NCBI GenBank assembly: GCA_017619835.1
Contig: JAFZRN010000010.1
Location: forward strand, 1 to 64,000
Length of the DNA: 64,000 nucleotides
Reading direction: 5' to 3'
DNA from: Eubacterium sp.
GTDB taxonomy: Bacteria; Bacillota; Clostridia; Lachnospirales; Lachnospiraceae
In this document: positions 1 to 9,622 of the stretch, piece by piece
How positions within the stretch are numbered: position 1 is the first letter of the stretch
How the letters are laid out: each line of letters opens with the position of its first letter
The notes under the pieces: model-generated
Databases searched by the model: none
Seen by the model: only the letters and a program-made list of their open reading frames with translations
What the model was told of the DNA's origin: nothing
Translations under genes and position numbers: made by a program

Positions 1-37
1 GAAGGCAAAATCCAGATTCAAAGTGACGGAATACAAA

Positions 38-74
38 AAATGTGACAAATAGATCTGATCAGTTTGTCACATTT
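38..74. promoter_or_regulatory. Inverted repeat upstream of ridA (operator or terminator)
   Basis: A perfect 12-bp inverted repeat (AAATGTGACAAA at 38-49, its complement at 63-74) flanks a 13-base spacer that holds the small palindrome CTGATCAG. It lies 26 bases before the ridA start. The A-rich 5' side and T-rich 3' side allow a bidirectional terminator for a gene left of the window. The same symmetry also fits an operator. The sequence alone does not decide. Confidence 0.5.
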
Positions 75-100
75 TGAAGAATAAAACGGAGGGAAAGAAA

Positions 101-478
101 ATGAAATCAATCATAGCAACTGACAAGGCTCCTGCAGCCATCGGACCTTATTCACAGGCAGTAAAGGTGGGGAATCTCCTTTTCACATCGGGTATGATCC
201 CCATTGATCCCGCAACCAACACACTTGTTGAGGGTGGAATCGAGGTTCAGGCAAGAAGAGCACTTGAGAATGTCAAAGCACTTTTAGAGGCATCCGGAAC
301 ATCACTTGATAAGGTTGTTAAGACCGTGGTATTTATCAAGAACATGGATGATTTTGCAAAGGTAAATGAGATCTATGCCGAGTATTTCACTTCGGACTAT
401 CCGGCAAGAAGCTGCGTTGAAGTTGCAAGACTTCCGAAGGATGTTCTTATAGAGATGGAAGCTATCGCAGAGATCTAA
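101..478 (+). CDS. ridA: RidA family reactive-intermediate deaminase
   Basis: 125-aa RidA/YjgF/Rid-family protein. The family hydrolyses reactive enamine/imine intermediates (2-aminoacrylate class) made by PLP enzymes and works as a cytosolic trimer. The whole length fits: the N-terminal [11 protein letters not shown] stretch, the GMIPIDP loop, and the C-terminal [14 protein letters not shown] segment with the conserved Arg103, followed by IEMEAIA with its conserved acidic residue. I chose ATG 101 because GGAGGG at 88-93 sits just upstream; an earlier TTG at 74 would add nine residues that match nothing in the family. It stands alone, 26 bases before the next gene, and may be its operon leader. 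The family call is secure; the exact substrate is not. Confidence 0.93.
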   Translation: MKSIIATDKAPAAIGPYSQAVKVGNLLFTSGMIPIDPATNTLVEGGIEVQARRALENVKALLEASGTSLDKVVKTVVFIKNMDDFAKVNEIYAEYFTSDYPARSCVEVARLPKDVLIEMEAIAEI

Positions 479-504
479 TAATTCGGAAGGCAGAGATTAT
501 TGTT

Positions 505-3114
505 TTGGGTGAAAGAAACATTACAATAATACATAAGAAGGACCGTGAGTCCTTCATCAGGGAATTTAACCGCCACCTTGACACTCATGATGACGGTTAT
601 CTTCTTGTGCTTTCCCCCGATGATACCTTCGGTGATGAGAAGCAGGGCGAAAAGTATGAGCATAGGATGGCTCAAAAACTGGCTGATATCCTCGATGAAA
701 ATGAGGAGGCCGTGCTCGCAACGCCTAAGAGACTTTTCCAGTTTCCCGACAGGATCACCGGAGTGATGCTGCGTGTCAGTATGATAGATATAAGGCTCCG
801 CGAAGACCTTTTATATAACTATGAGGCAGATTTTCTCTTAAAACTTTCAATCTCTCATCCGATACTTATCCAGCAGGACATCGAATATGTCCAGGGTGAG
901 CCCGGAGACGGAAACTTTCACGAGTTCGGCGGTATATATGATAAGAGATGGTATATCGATAACATGAAAAGCTATCTTATCCCGCTTCTTAAAAGCTTTG
1001 ATGAGGTTCCCGAACCGGTTCAGTTTTTCGCGATGTACAATATCACATGCAGGCTGGACGCCAATCAGAATTATAATAACCGCCATGTCCTGAACGACAC
1101 GGAAACGGACGTTTTCAAAGACCTTATCGGCGAAGCCCTGCAGTATGTTGATGACGGCATCATCATGAACGTAAATCGCTTTCCCGTATATAAGAGGGAT
1201 TTTCAGTTCAGCAGGATGCTGCTTCGAATAAAAAGAGAATATGCAGGTGAAGCCGGTGACGGCTTTACGTTAAAGAGGATAGATTCGCCGGAGGAGATCC
1301 CCGCAGAAAGTATAGAGAGGGACTTCTTTCACTATAATGAGATAAGACTTCCGGCATATGTACTTCTCGGTAAAGGCCGCGGGGGCGAGACATTTCCGGT
1401 ACACTCAACTTCGAAATTAAGATGCAATATCCAGCTGATGGATGTTAAGGACGGGAAGCTGGAGATAGACGGCTCGGTGCCGGATATCTACGATAAAGAG
1501 AAGGTTTCCTACTTCTTCGAAGCGGGCACAAAAAGGTACCCAGTCAGCTTCTGCGAGAGATACAGTCTCACCAAATACTTCGGAAGGTCGGCATATAAGC
1601 GCTACCCCTTCCATGTGAGCATCCCGATCAGCGGCTTCGAAGGCGGTATAACCTTTAACATGCAGGCTGAGGGCGACGAGGAACCGATCAGGATAGTGTT
1701 CGAATTTAAGTCACATACCAGCAGGCTTGCGGCTTATCCCAGGAATGCCTACTGGCATAAGGGTGAGTTCCTTTTTTCGACTGTTAGCTTTGATACCGAA
1801 TCGGGCGGATTTCTGGTTTCGGCAATCAGGGTAAGAAAATACAGCTTCGGACGTATGGCGATTAAGGAGATAAAAACAGGAGCGGAACTTCTCTTTAGTT
1901 TCAGGATGCACCGTTTCAGATTCTTCCTCTTACGTGCGGCATGGGTGGTTACGAGGCCCTACTTTAAGAATAAGAAGATCTGGCTGTTTTTTGATAAGAT
2001 CTATAAGGGCGGGGATTCCGCCGAATATATGTTCCGGTATACCCTGGAGCAGATGAAGAAGGCATCGGAAGGAGAAGACCGTGATGAAGCCAAGGCGCCG
2101 GACAGAGCCTACTATCTTCTGGATGAAACTGCTCCTGATTATGAAAGGATGATGTCCGAGGGTATAAGGCCTCTTAAGAGGGGAAGTTTCCTTCACCGAC
2201 TCATTTTCCTGAATGCCGATATACTGGTGGCATCCAATTCGACGGTCTTTGCGTTTAATGATTATTATCTCGAGAATTCGAGATTCATCCGCGGCATCCC
2301 GGACTTTAAGGTGGCGTGCGTCCAGCACGGGCTTTCGGTCCAGAAGATCGCGCTTGCCCAGCAGAGGCTTAGGGATAATATCAGAATGTATTTTATCGCG
2401 TCACGCTATGAGGAGGAGAATCTCATGAAACCGGTCTATGATTATGCCGGCTACGATGCGATAAAGCTTACGGGCATCCCGAGATATGACGGGCTGATAA
2501 ATGATGACAAGAAGCAGATTCTGATCTCGCCCACCTGGCGGATGCAGTCTGCGAAGCTTGTTACAAGGCATGAAGGCCTGGAGCGGGATTATAATCCCGA
2601 CTTCAAGGAGACTGCTTACTATAAGATCTATAACGGACTTATCAACGACGAGAAGCTGATAGCCGCCGCAAAGGAGTACGGTTACAGGATCGTCTATGTG
2701 CTTCATCCGATCGTAAGTCCGCAGGTGGATGATTTTGTGAAAAATGATTTCGTGGATATAATACCTGCTACGGGCGACATGAGTTACGAAAGGATATTCT
2801 CGGAATCGAGCCTGATGGTGACCGATTACAGCGGAATTCAGTTTGATTTTGCTTATATGAGAAAGCCGCTGGTCTATTATCATCCGGCTGAGCTGGAGGC
2901 TCATTATGAGGAGGGTACCTTCCACTATGACACAATGGCCTTCGGAGAGATCGTAAGAAAGAAGGATGAGCTGGTGGCACTTCTCAGCGAATATATGAAG
3001 AACGGCTGCGAGATGAAGGAGCTATACCGTCTCAGGGCAGACGACTTCTTCGAATATGACGACAGAGAAAACTGTAAACGGGTATATGATGTTTTGAGGA
3101 GTAGTTATGACTAA
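505..3114 (+). CDS. CDP-glycerol glycerophosphotransferase-like protein (TagB/TagF family C-terminus)
   Basis: 869 aa. The C-terminal third (about 570-860) resembles the CDP-glycerol:poly(glycerophosphate) transferases that extend teichoic-acid-like polymers at the membrane face. Visible motifs are CVQHG near residue 605, ISPTWR near 672, a conserved HP pair near 735 and a VTDYSGIQFDFAY segment near 768-782. The first ~550 residues are not recognised; they look like a soluble, beta-rich domain with no clear signal peptide or membrane helix. The start is TTG 505; GGAAGG at 485-490 is rather far upstream, so the start is less certain than the frame. The gene overlaps the next one by 8 bases, which implies translational coupling with the J-like/TPR and Hsp70 genes. 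A role in decorating a surface polymer is inferred. Confidence 0.75.
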   Translation: MGERNITIIHKKDRESFIREFNRHLDTHDDGYLLVLSPDDTFGDEKQGEKYEHRMAQKLADILDENEEAVLATPKRLFQFPDRITGVMLRVSMIDIRLREDLLYNYEADFLLKLSISHPILIQQDIEYVQGEPGDGNFHEFGGIYDKRWYIDNMKSYLIPLLKSFDEVPEPVQFFAMYNITCRLDANQNYNNRHVLNDTETDVFKDLIGEALQYVDDGIIMNVNRFPVYKRDFQFSRMLLRIKREYAGEAGDGFTLKRIDSPEEIPAESIERDFFHYNEIRLPAYVLLGKGRGGETFPVHSTSKLRCNIQLMDVKDGKLEIDGSVPDIYDKEKVSYFFEAGTKRYPVSFCERYSLTKYFGRSAYKRYPFHVSIPISGFEGGITFNMQAEGDEEPIRIVFEFKSHTSRLAAYPRNAYWHKGEFLFSTVSFDTESGGFLVSAIRVRKYSFGRMAIKEIKTGAELLFSFRMHRFRFFLLRAAWVVTRPYFKNKKIWLFFDKIYKGGDSAEYMFRYTLEQMKKASEGEDRDEAKAPDRAYYLLDETAPDYERMMSEGIRPLKRGSFLHRLIFLNADILVASNSTVFAFNDYYLENSRFIRGIPDFKVACVQHGLSVQKIALAQQRLRDNIRMYFIASRYEEENLMKPVYDYAGYDAIKLTGIPRYDGLINDDKKQILISPTWRMQSAKLVTRHEGLERDYNPDFKETAYYKIYNGLINDEKLIAAAKEYGYRIVYVLHPIVSPQVDDFVKNDFVDIIPATGDMSYERIFSESSLMVTDYSGIQFDFAYMRKPLVYYHPAELEAHYEEGTFHYDTMAFGEIVRKKDELVALLSEYMKNGCEMKELYRLRADDFFEYDDRENCKRVYDVLRSSYD

Positions 3115-6100
3115 GGAAGATATCTGGAGAATACTGGGGATAGAACCCACTACGGATGAGGGCGAGATCGTTAATGCCTACAGGACAGCGCTCGTAAAGA
3201 CCAATCCGGAGGATAATCCGGAGGGCTTTAAGAGGCTGAGGGAGGCCTTTGATCTTGCCATGGCAGGACTTAAAGAAGCTGCCGAGAATCCGGACGGTGA
3301 AGGCGAGAGTGGCGAGCCCGTAGAGAAGACCGAGGTCGATCTTCATATCGATAAGGCTGACGAGATCTATAAGAATATCTTCACCCGTATAGATGAGGAT
3401 AAGTGGAAGGAATGGCTGAAGGACCCTATCGTTAACGAGCTTGATACGGCCGATAAGGTAAGAGAGATGTTCCTTGCATATTGTATGGGACATTTTCAGT
3501 TTCCTCATAAGATATGGAAGCTCTTTGATTCCGTATTCAATTACCGCGCCGAGAAATCGGTGCTTGTTGAGATGTTCCCCGAGGACTATCTTAACTTCAT
3601 AAATTATCAGGCTGAGAACGAAAGCTTCATTGATTACTATAATACGATCGAAAGATCCGAGTATCAGAAAAAACTGGATGAGCTTGGCCTTGAGATTCAT
3701 TTTGAGGCAACTCCCGGTATCTACGAGCCCGAGGTCTTTGAAGTTCACGATGATACCTATATCAAGGAAATGTCTTACATGCACGCTAATATCGACAGGG
3801 TGCTGAAGCTCCGTTATTCCGACTATCTCTCAAAAGAGGAGCAGATGGAGAATGAGGAGGAGAGAGCAAAGAGCGAGAAGGAAGAACTCGATTTTCTTAA
3901 AGCTATCCTTATCCATCTTCAGACCTATGATATATTCAACCCGCTGGAGCTTGCGGGCGACATCCGTGCGCTCTATCTCGAGGGCCGCTTCGAGGAGGCA
4001 GACCGTCTTGCGGGTTATGTTATAGACGGCAGCATATGCGAAAAAATTGATGTCTATGTAAAGGCTACTGCTCTTTTGGTAAGCCTTATGGTCGAAGAGA
4101 AGCTGGATAAGCTTAGCGACGCTATCCTTGATGAGAGAGAGGCTATGATTGACGAGCTTCTTAAGGATAACTCCGACAGCATCATGTGTCTTGAAGTTAA
4201 GGGTCTTATCAAGCTTCTCAGAAAAGAGTATGAGGACTCCAGCGACTATATAATCAAGGCTCTTGATATCAGCTCGAGAAATAGCGAAGCCGTAATGCTT
4301 CTTAAGAGAAACAGTGACGAATCAATAGAATATTATGAGAATAAGATGGCCGAGGGCACAGCTACAGAGCATGAGAAGATGGAGCTTGCCTGGTCCTACT
4401 TCAGACTGGAAAAGCCCGAGGAAACACTGGATGTTCTTAAGCAGGTTACTCCGGACGAGGAGCTCTACTACGGCTATAACAACCTTCATGGAAGATGCTA
4501 CTTCAATCAGGATAAGTTTGAGGAGGCATTTCCATATCTTGAAAAGTGGGTTGAGATGATAGAGGTGCTTGAGGCAAGGGACCAGAGAGGTGAAGAGCTT
4601 TCCAAGAAGGATAAGGAACGCCTTGACAGGATAGGCTTCTGCTACTATATGTTCGCAGCCTGCGCAAATGAGCTCGGCAAGATCGATATTGCGATCGAGA
4701 ATTATAAGACAGCGATTGATAAGACCGTTGATAATTATACTGACCTCAATGAACTTCTGTATTATCAGGAGAATTACGGACAGCTCCTAATGAAAAAGGG
4801 AGACTATCAGGCGGCAATGGACGTCTGGAACGATATGATAAAACGTGTCGATCATTGCGTTCCCGCTTATATTCATAGGCAGAAGACGGCATTTGAGATG
4901 AGGGATGCCCAGCTTGTTATCGACGATTACTATAACATCATCCGTGACGTTCCTCAGTATGCTGATGCTTATTATCTGGCTGCCCGCGTCTTCGATATCT
5001 ATAATCAGAGAAGCGATGTGGAAGCCGTATTTAAGAGAGCCGAGGAAGCAGGTCTCGAGAGCGACAAGATAATGACCTTAAAGGCCAGGATACTTGCCAG
5101 AGACGATAAGCCTCAGGAAGCGCTTGAGGTTTATAAAGAGATAGATAAGAGGATAGATAATGAAGAGTCGGATATCACCGAGAAGGAGGATCTGACTGAT
5201 TTCTATGCTGATGTTGCCGGACTGCTTCTTAACATGAGAGACGAAAAAGGGAACCGCAACCGCCTTCGCGATGCCGAGGAGTATGTAAAGAAGGGCCGTA
5301 AGATCGAAAAGGATAACAAACGTCTTTACTGGATCATGACCGATATCACCGAATGGGAGAACCGCGGGCCCGAGAAGGTTTATGAAAAGATGCTCGAGCT
5401 CTTCCCGGATGATTCAAATATCGATTATGAGTACGGCGAATATTTCAACCGTAAGAAGGACAGGGAAAAGGCCGAGACATGTTACAGGAACTGCCTCAAG
5501 AAGTATCCCGAGCACAGGAGTGCCAACAACAAGCTGATGGATATCTATCAGATGAGGTATTCCAATACCGAGGATCCCGAGGATTATAAGAGGGCTGTCG
5601 AATTCGCTGTTGCCCAGCTTGAAAATGACGACGATGACTTCTACTATGTCGAGAGCGCCCTTCTCTATATCGACGGTTATGAATTCGAAAAGGCACTTCG
5701 CGATGCGACCAGGGCTTCGGAGAAGAATCCGACAAATGTATATGCCCATAACGCTCGCGGACTTGCGCTGATGAAAATGGACAGATTTAAGGAAGCTCTG
5801 CCATGCTTTGATAAGTCCATCGAATGCATGGAGAATAACGAGACCGTGAATCCCTTCGTCAATGCGGCGCGCTGTCTTGAGGCACTCGAGGATTATACCG
5901 AGGCGCTTCATTATCTTGAGATGGCCCGTGAACGTTTTGATAATCCGACAGCCGTAATGGAGCCTTATGCAAGAATTCTCCTTAAGGTGAGAGCTATCGA
6001 TAAGGCGGTTTCGGCACGTAAGGATAATGAAAAGTATTATGAATCAAGACGTAAGGAATCGAAGAATACCTGGTACGAACACAGAGTCCTTAAGGAAAAA

Positions 6101-6865
6101 TACAGAAGATATGATATCGCAATCCTTTCCGGCAACCCGATAGAAGCAGAGAGGATACTTAATGATGATATAAATGTCTTCTTAAGGGAAAATGGCTACT
6201 TTGCGATCGATACATATATTAAGCCTAAGACAGGCGGCGAAAGAGTAAGAGTTGCTTTTCTTCTTAAGGAGCTGGCGGACTTTTATCTTTACAGTGTCCG
6301 TGATTATAAGAAAGCGGTACATTTCTATGAAGAGGCTGTAAGATACTGGGCTACCGAGGATGCTGCGAAAAAGAAGAAGATACTCGGCATCGTGAATATG
6401 AAGGAGCTTCCCCGTCCCGAGGATACCCGGACCGGAAAGCGCGACCTTGATGATATCGCAAGGCTGTATGTGAATTTTGCCACCGCCTGCAATTTAAGCG
6501 GAGATAAAACCAGAAGCGGGGAGTTTGCAAAACGCGCTTTAGAGTGTATAATCAAGGGATATGGCAGTGAAGATGATTACCTGACTTTCAATGAATATAA
6601 GCCTGACAGGATGAGGGTCCTTGCTCAGATCATGTATTATATGGGTCAGGGAGAAAAGGCTCTTAAGCTTGTAGATGAGATGGATCGCTGCGCACGTTGT
6701 CAACACTGCGACCATAGTGTATGCTATGAGAAGCATCTGATGCTCGCACGTATATACGAGATGGAAAAGAACTTTGCCAAGGCAAAGGAATATTACAGGA
6801 AAGCATTTGAACTCTCACCTGATGACTCTGAAGTTTATCAGGCGCTTAGAGATCTGGAGAAATAA
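3107..6865 (+). CDS. J-like domain plus TPR repeat protein, large
   Basis: 1252 aa, cytosolic, no signal peptide or membrane helix. Residues 3-60 resemble a J domain (DIWRILGIEPTTDEGEI, AYRTALVKTNPEDNPEGF, LREAF), but the catalytic HPD is replaced by NPED, so it is J-like and may not stimulate Hsp70 ATPase in the usual way. The rest is an alpha-helical array of TPR-type repeats (for example the VYAHNARGLALMKMDRFKEA region near 880). Near the C-terminus a Cys cluster (C1195, C1198, C1201, C1206, with nearby His) may bind zinc. It overlaps the gene before it by 8 bases and shares a TAATG stop-start with the Hsp70 gene after it. A co-chaperone or scaffold for that Hsp70 is the natural inference; the client is unknown. 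Confidence 0.8.
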   Translation: MTKEDIWRILGIEPTTDEGEIVNAYRTALVKTNPEDNPEGFKRLREAFDLAMAGLKEAAENPDGEGESGEPVEKTEVDLHIDKADEIYKNIFTRIDEDKWKEWLKDPIVNELDTADKVREMFLAYCMGHFQFPHKIWKLFDSVFNYRAEKSVLVEMFPEDYLNFINYQAENESFIDYYNTIERSEYQKKLDELGLEIHFEATPGIYEPEVFEVHDDTYIKEMSYMHANIDRVLKLRYSDYLSKEEQMENEEERAKSEKEELDFLKAILIHLQTYDIFNPLELAGDIRALYLEGRFEEADRLAGYVIDGSICEKIDVYVKATALLVSLMVEEKLDKLSDAILDEREAMIDELLKDNSDSIMCLEVKGLIKLLRKEYEDSSDYIIKALDISSRNSEAVMLLKRNSDESIEYYENKMAEGTATEHEKMELAWSYFRLEKPEETLDVLKQVTPDEELYYGYNNLHGRCYFNQDKFEEAFPYLEKWVEMIEVLEARDQRGEELSKKDKERLDRIGFCYYMFAACANELGKIDIAIENYKTAIDKTVDNYTDLNELLYYQENYGQLLMKKGDYQAAMDVWNDMIKRVDHCVPAYIHRQKTAFEMRDAQLVIDDYYNIIRDVPQYADAYYLAARVFDIYNQRSDVEAVFKRAEEAGLESDKIMTLKARILARDDKPQEALEVYKEIDKRIDNEESDITEKEDLTDFYADVAGLLLNMRDEKGNRNRLRDAEEYVKKGRKIEKDNKRLYWIMTDITEWENRGPEKVYEKMLELFPDDSNIDYEYGEYFNRKKDREKAETCYRNCLKKYPEHRSANNKLMDIYQMRYSNTEDPEDYKRAVEFAVAQLENDDDDFYYVESALLYIDGYEFEKALRDATRASEKNPTNVYAHNARGLALMKMDRFKEALPCFDKSIECMENNETVNPFVNAARCLEALEDYTEALHYLEMARERFDNPTAVMEPYARILLKVRAIDKAVSARKDNEKYYESRRKESKNTWYEHRVLKEKYRRYDIAILSGNPIEAERILNDDINVFLRENGYFAIDTYIKPKTGGERVRVAFLLKELADFYLYSVRDYKKAVHFYEEAVRYWATEDAAKKKKILGIVNMKELPRPEDTRTGKRDLDDIARLYVNFATACNLSGDKTRSGEFAKRALECIIKGYGSEDDYLTFNEYKPDRMRVLAQIMYYMGQGEKALKLVDEMDRCARCQHCDHSVCYEKHLMLARIYEMEKNFAKAKEYYRKAFELSPDDSEVYQALRDLEK

Positions 6866-8559
6866 TGATAATAGGAATCGATCTTGGAACTACAAACAGT
6901 CTTGCGGCTTACTACACAGATGAGGGGCCGAAGATCATACCCAACAGGCTTGGGGAGAGACTGACGCCTTCCGTTGTCAGCATAGATGAAAATGAGACCA
7001 TCTATGTCGGTAAGACAGCGGAGGAGAGGATGAGGCTCTATCCCGACACAAGCGCTGCTGTTTTTAAGCGCGACATGGGTAGTGATAAAAAGTTTACCTT
7101 AGGCTCGAAGCAGTTTACTGCAGAGGAGCTTTCTTCCTTTGTCTTAAGGAGCCTTAAGGAGGATGCAGAGGAGTTCCTTGGTGAGAAGGTCACTGAGGCA
7201 GTCATCAGCGTTCCCGCTTACTTTAACGATATGAGAAGAAAGTCCACCAAGAGAGCCGGCGAGCTTGCAGGTCTTAAGGTCGAGAGGATAATCAGTGAGC
7301 CGACCGCGGCAGCAATCGCTTACGGACTGTATAATGACGATAAGCCTGCCAAGAACCTCGTGTTCGATCTGGGCGGCGGAACTCTGGATGTTTCGATCCT
7401 TGATTATTTCCCGCCTATACTCGAGGTAAGGGCTGTAGCCGGAGATAACTATCTCGGAGGCGAGGATTTCACCAAAGTTATCGAAGACATTTTCTATAAA
7501 AGAAATAAGGATATAAAGAAGGAGGAGCTTTCCTACAGGGAGCTGAGGCTTATTCATAAGGCTGCCGAGGATTGCAAGAAGGATTTCGCTGACAGCGGTA
7601 AGGCCGAGATGAAATGTAAGATCGGTGATGAGGTTGTCACCATGGAGCTGACCTATCAGGATTACGAGAAGGAATGCGAGGATCTTTACGACAGGATCAG
7701 GATTCCGGTAAAGAGGGCACTTTCGGATGCCAAGCTTAAGCTCAGCGACATCGATAAGGTCGTTCTTGTCGGGGGCGGTACGAAGCTTACCGGCGTGAGG
7801 ACATTTGTCAGCAAGCTCTTCCATACATTCCCCGATACCACTATCAATCCCGATGAGGCAGTGGCTCTGGGAGCGGCCATTCAGGGCGCGATGAAAGAAA
7901 GAAGAGAAAGTATCCGCGAGGTGGTGCTTACGGATGTCTGCCCGTTTACTCTGGGAACCGAGATCACGATCGAGCTTGGGGACGGCGTTAAGGAGAGTGG
8001 ACATTACTGCCCTATCATCGAGCGTAATACTATAATTCCTGCCAGCAGGACGGAACGCTTCTATACTATCCATGACAATCAGTCGAAGATTACGATAAAT
8101 GTGCTTCAGGGCGAAAGCCGTATGGCCCGTAATAATCTGGAGCTCGGAACAATGGAGATTGAGGTTCCTCGCGCAAAGGCCGGAGAAGAGTCCGTGGATG
8201 TGACATATACTTATGATATCAATTCCATCCTCGAGGTCGAGGTCAAAGTCATCTCAACGGGAAAGCAGTATCGTCAGATCATCAAGGGTCAGTATACCGA
8301 GATGACGGATGAGGAGATCGAGGCCCGCTTCAAGGAGCTGGCTTATCTTAAGATACATCCGAGAGACCAGGAAGAGAACAAGCTGATACTTCTGAGAGTC
8401 GAAAGACTCTATGAAGAGGCACTCGGAATGGATAGGGATGTGCTTGAGAGTGAGGTCCGAAAGTTCGAGCTTGCACTTAACTCCCAGGATAAGAGGATAA
8501 TCGAGAAGGAACGAGAGAGACTTAAGGAATTCCTCGATAAGTGGGAAGATGAGCTGTGA
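6865..8559 (+). CDS. Hsp70 family chaperone, DnaK-like with short C-terminus
   Basis: 564 aa. All nucleotide-binding signatures of Hsp70 are present: GIDLGTTNS at 4-12, the VPAYFND segment near 117, FDLGGGTLDVSILD near 168 and VLVGGGTKL near 299. A beta substrate-binding domain follows (about 365-480, with TINVLQGE), then a short helical tail. At 564 aa it is shorter than canonical DnaK (about 610-640 aa), mainly at the lid. It is not in a grpE-dnaK-dnaJ heat-shock cluster and no CIRCE-like repeat is seen, so it is probably a specialised second Hsp70. Its ATG overlaps the stop of the J-like/TPR gene, pointing to a dedicated pair. A terminator follows directly. Confidence 0.88.
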   Translation: MIIGIDLGTTNSLAAYYTDEGPKIIPNRLGERLTPSVVSIDENETIYVGKTAEERMRLYPDTSAAVFKRDMGSDKKFTLGSKQFTAEELSSFVLRSLKEDAEEFLGEKVTEAVISVPAYFNDMRRKSTKRAGELAGLKVERIISEPTAAAIAYGLYNDDKPAKNLVFDLGGGTLDVSILDYFPPILEVRAVAGDNYLGGEDFTKVIEDIFYKRNKDIKKEELSYRELRLIHKAAEDCKKDFADSGKAEMKCKIGDEVVTMELTYQDYEKECEDLYDRIRIPVKRALSDAKLKLSDIDKVVLVGGGTKLTGVRTFVSKLFHTFPDTTINPDEAVALGAAIQGAMKERRESIREVVLTDVCPFTLGTEITIELGDGVKESGHYCPIIERNTIIPASRTERFYTIHDNQSKITINVLQGESRMARNNLELGTMEIEVPRAKAGEESVDVTYTYDINSILEVEVKVISTGKQYRQIIKGQYTEMTDEEIEARFKELAYLKIHPRDQEENKLILLRVERLYEEALGMDRDVLESEVRKFELALNSQDKRIIEKERERLKEFLDKWEDEL

Positions 8560-8587
8560 CGTCAAACTTAATATTCTAAAGTTTAAG

Positions 8588-8615
8588 AAAACAGGGTTGA
8601 ATACTCTGTTTTTTT
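8588..8615 (+). terminator. Rho-independent terminator after Hsp70 gene
   Basis: A stem of about 9 bp (AAAACAGGG with CTCTGTTTT, one G-U pair) around a 7-base loop runs into a T tract at 8609-8615. It closes the operon that ends at 8559. Confidence 0.8.
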
Positions 8616-8663
8616 AATATATACTATACAGTGCGCTAATTTTTAGTGCACAGCTTTATATCC

Positions 8664-8749
8664 GGAGTCGTATCGAAGTGGTCATAACGGGGCGCACTCG
8701 AAATGCGTTTGCCCTCCGGGGCACGCGGGTTCGAATCCCGCCGACTCCG
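8664..8749 (+). tRNA. tRNA-Ser (anticodon CGA)
   Basis: 86-nt class II tRNA. The acceptor stem GGAGTCG (8664-8670) pairs with CGACTCC (8742-8748), with discriminator G8749. The anticodon stem 8692-8696/8704-8708 carries loop CTCGAAA, giving anticodon CGA at 8699-8701, which reads UCG Ser codons. The long variable arm (GCCCTCCGGGGC) and the T-arm GCGGG-TTCGAAT-CCCGC are present. CCA is not encoded. Confidence 0.95.
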
Positions 8750-8778
8750 CACTTTTTTTAAAAGGGGTGACAAACTAT

Positions 8779-9621
8779 ATGTATAAGATTGTAAAAAAAG
8801 AATCTCTGAACCCTACTGTAACACTGATGGAGGTCGAAGCACCTCTCGTAGCCCGCAAGGCAGAGCCCGGTCAGTTCATTATCTTCAGAGCTACCGAGGA
8901 CGGTGAGAGGATCCCTCTTACTATCGCAGGCTATGACAGAGAGAAGGGAACCGTTACTATCATTTTCCAGATAGTCGGTGCAGGAACAGAGATACTGAAT
9001 TCACTTAATGTAGGTGACAGCATCCACGACTTTGTAGGTCCTCTCGGAAATGCTACCGAGGTTGAAGGCCTTAAGAAGGTTGCCGTGGTAGGCGGAGGCG
9101 TTGGCTGTGCTATCGCATATCCCGTTGCAAAGAAGCTTCATGATATCGGCTGTGAGGTTACCTCCATTGTCGGATTCAGAAACAAGGACCTTATCATCCT
9201 GGAGGATGAATTTAGGGCTGCATCCAGTAAGTATATCCTTATGACGGATGACGGATCTGCAGGAGAGAAGGGCGTTGTTACGGCACCTCTTGAAGAGCTT
9301 ATCAAGAATGGTGAGGAGTTCGATGAGGTTATCGCTATCGGACCACTGATCATGATGAAGTTCGTTGTTCTCACAACGAAAAAATACAATGTTAAAACAG
9401 TTGTCAGCATGAACCCGATCATGGTTGACGGAACCGGAATGTGCGGCTGCTGCAGACTTACAGTCGGCGGCGAGACAAAGTTCGCATGCGTTGACGGTCC
9501 GGACTTTGACGGCTTCGAGGTAGACTTCGATGAGGCTATGGCAAGAGGCGGCATCTATAAGCCGTTCGAGCTTAAGGCAAGAGAAGAAGCCTGCAACCTG
9601 TTAGGTAAGGAGGTACAGTAA
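8779..9621 (+). CDS. nfnA: NADH-dependent reduced ferredoxin:NADP oxidoreductase, small subunit
   Basis: 280 aa. NfnA is the FAD/[2Fe-2S] subunit that couples NADH and ferredoxin oxidation to NADP reduction by flavin-based electron bifurcation. Seen here: an N-terminal flavin-reductase barrel (EPGQFIIFRA, IPLTIAGY), a nucleotide-binding fold (VAVVGGGVGCAIAYPVAKKL) and a C-terminal iron-sulfur motif (C222, C224/C225, C237 within MCGCC...FACVDGP, with a preceding Asp). I chose ATG 8779: AAAGGGGTGA lies 8 bases upstream and MYKIV is the usual family start; a GTG at 8767 sits within the ribosome site. The next gene begins 2 bases after the stop, matching the nfnAB pair. A PyrK-like or SudB-like role is less likely given the partner. 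Confidence 0.88.
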   Translation: MYKIVKKESLNPTVTLMEVEAPLVARKAEPGQFIIFRATEDGERIPLTIAGYDREKGTVTIIFQIVGAGTEILNSLNVGDSIHDFVGPLGNATEVEGLKKVAVVGGGVGCAIAYPVAKKLHDIGCEVTSIVGFRNKDLIILEDEFRAASSKYILMTDDGSAGEKGVVTAPLEELIKNGEEFDEVIAIGPLIMMKFVVLTTKKYNVKTVVSMNPIMVDGTGMCGCCRLTVGGETKFACVDGPDFDGFEVDFDEAMARGGIYKPFELKAREEACNLLGKEVQ

Positions 9622-9622
9622 T

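Noticed and set aside
8767..8778. GTG 8767 as the nfnA start
   Set aside because: The GTG lies inside the AAAGGGGTGA ribosome site; ATG 8779 has the right spacing and the family-typical MYKIV start.
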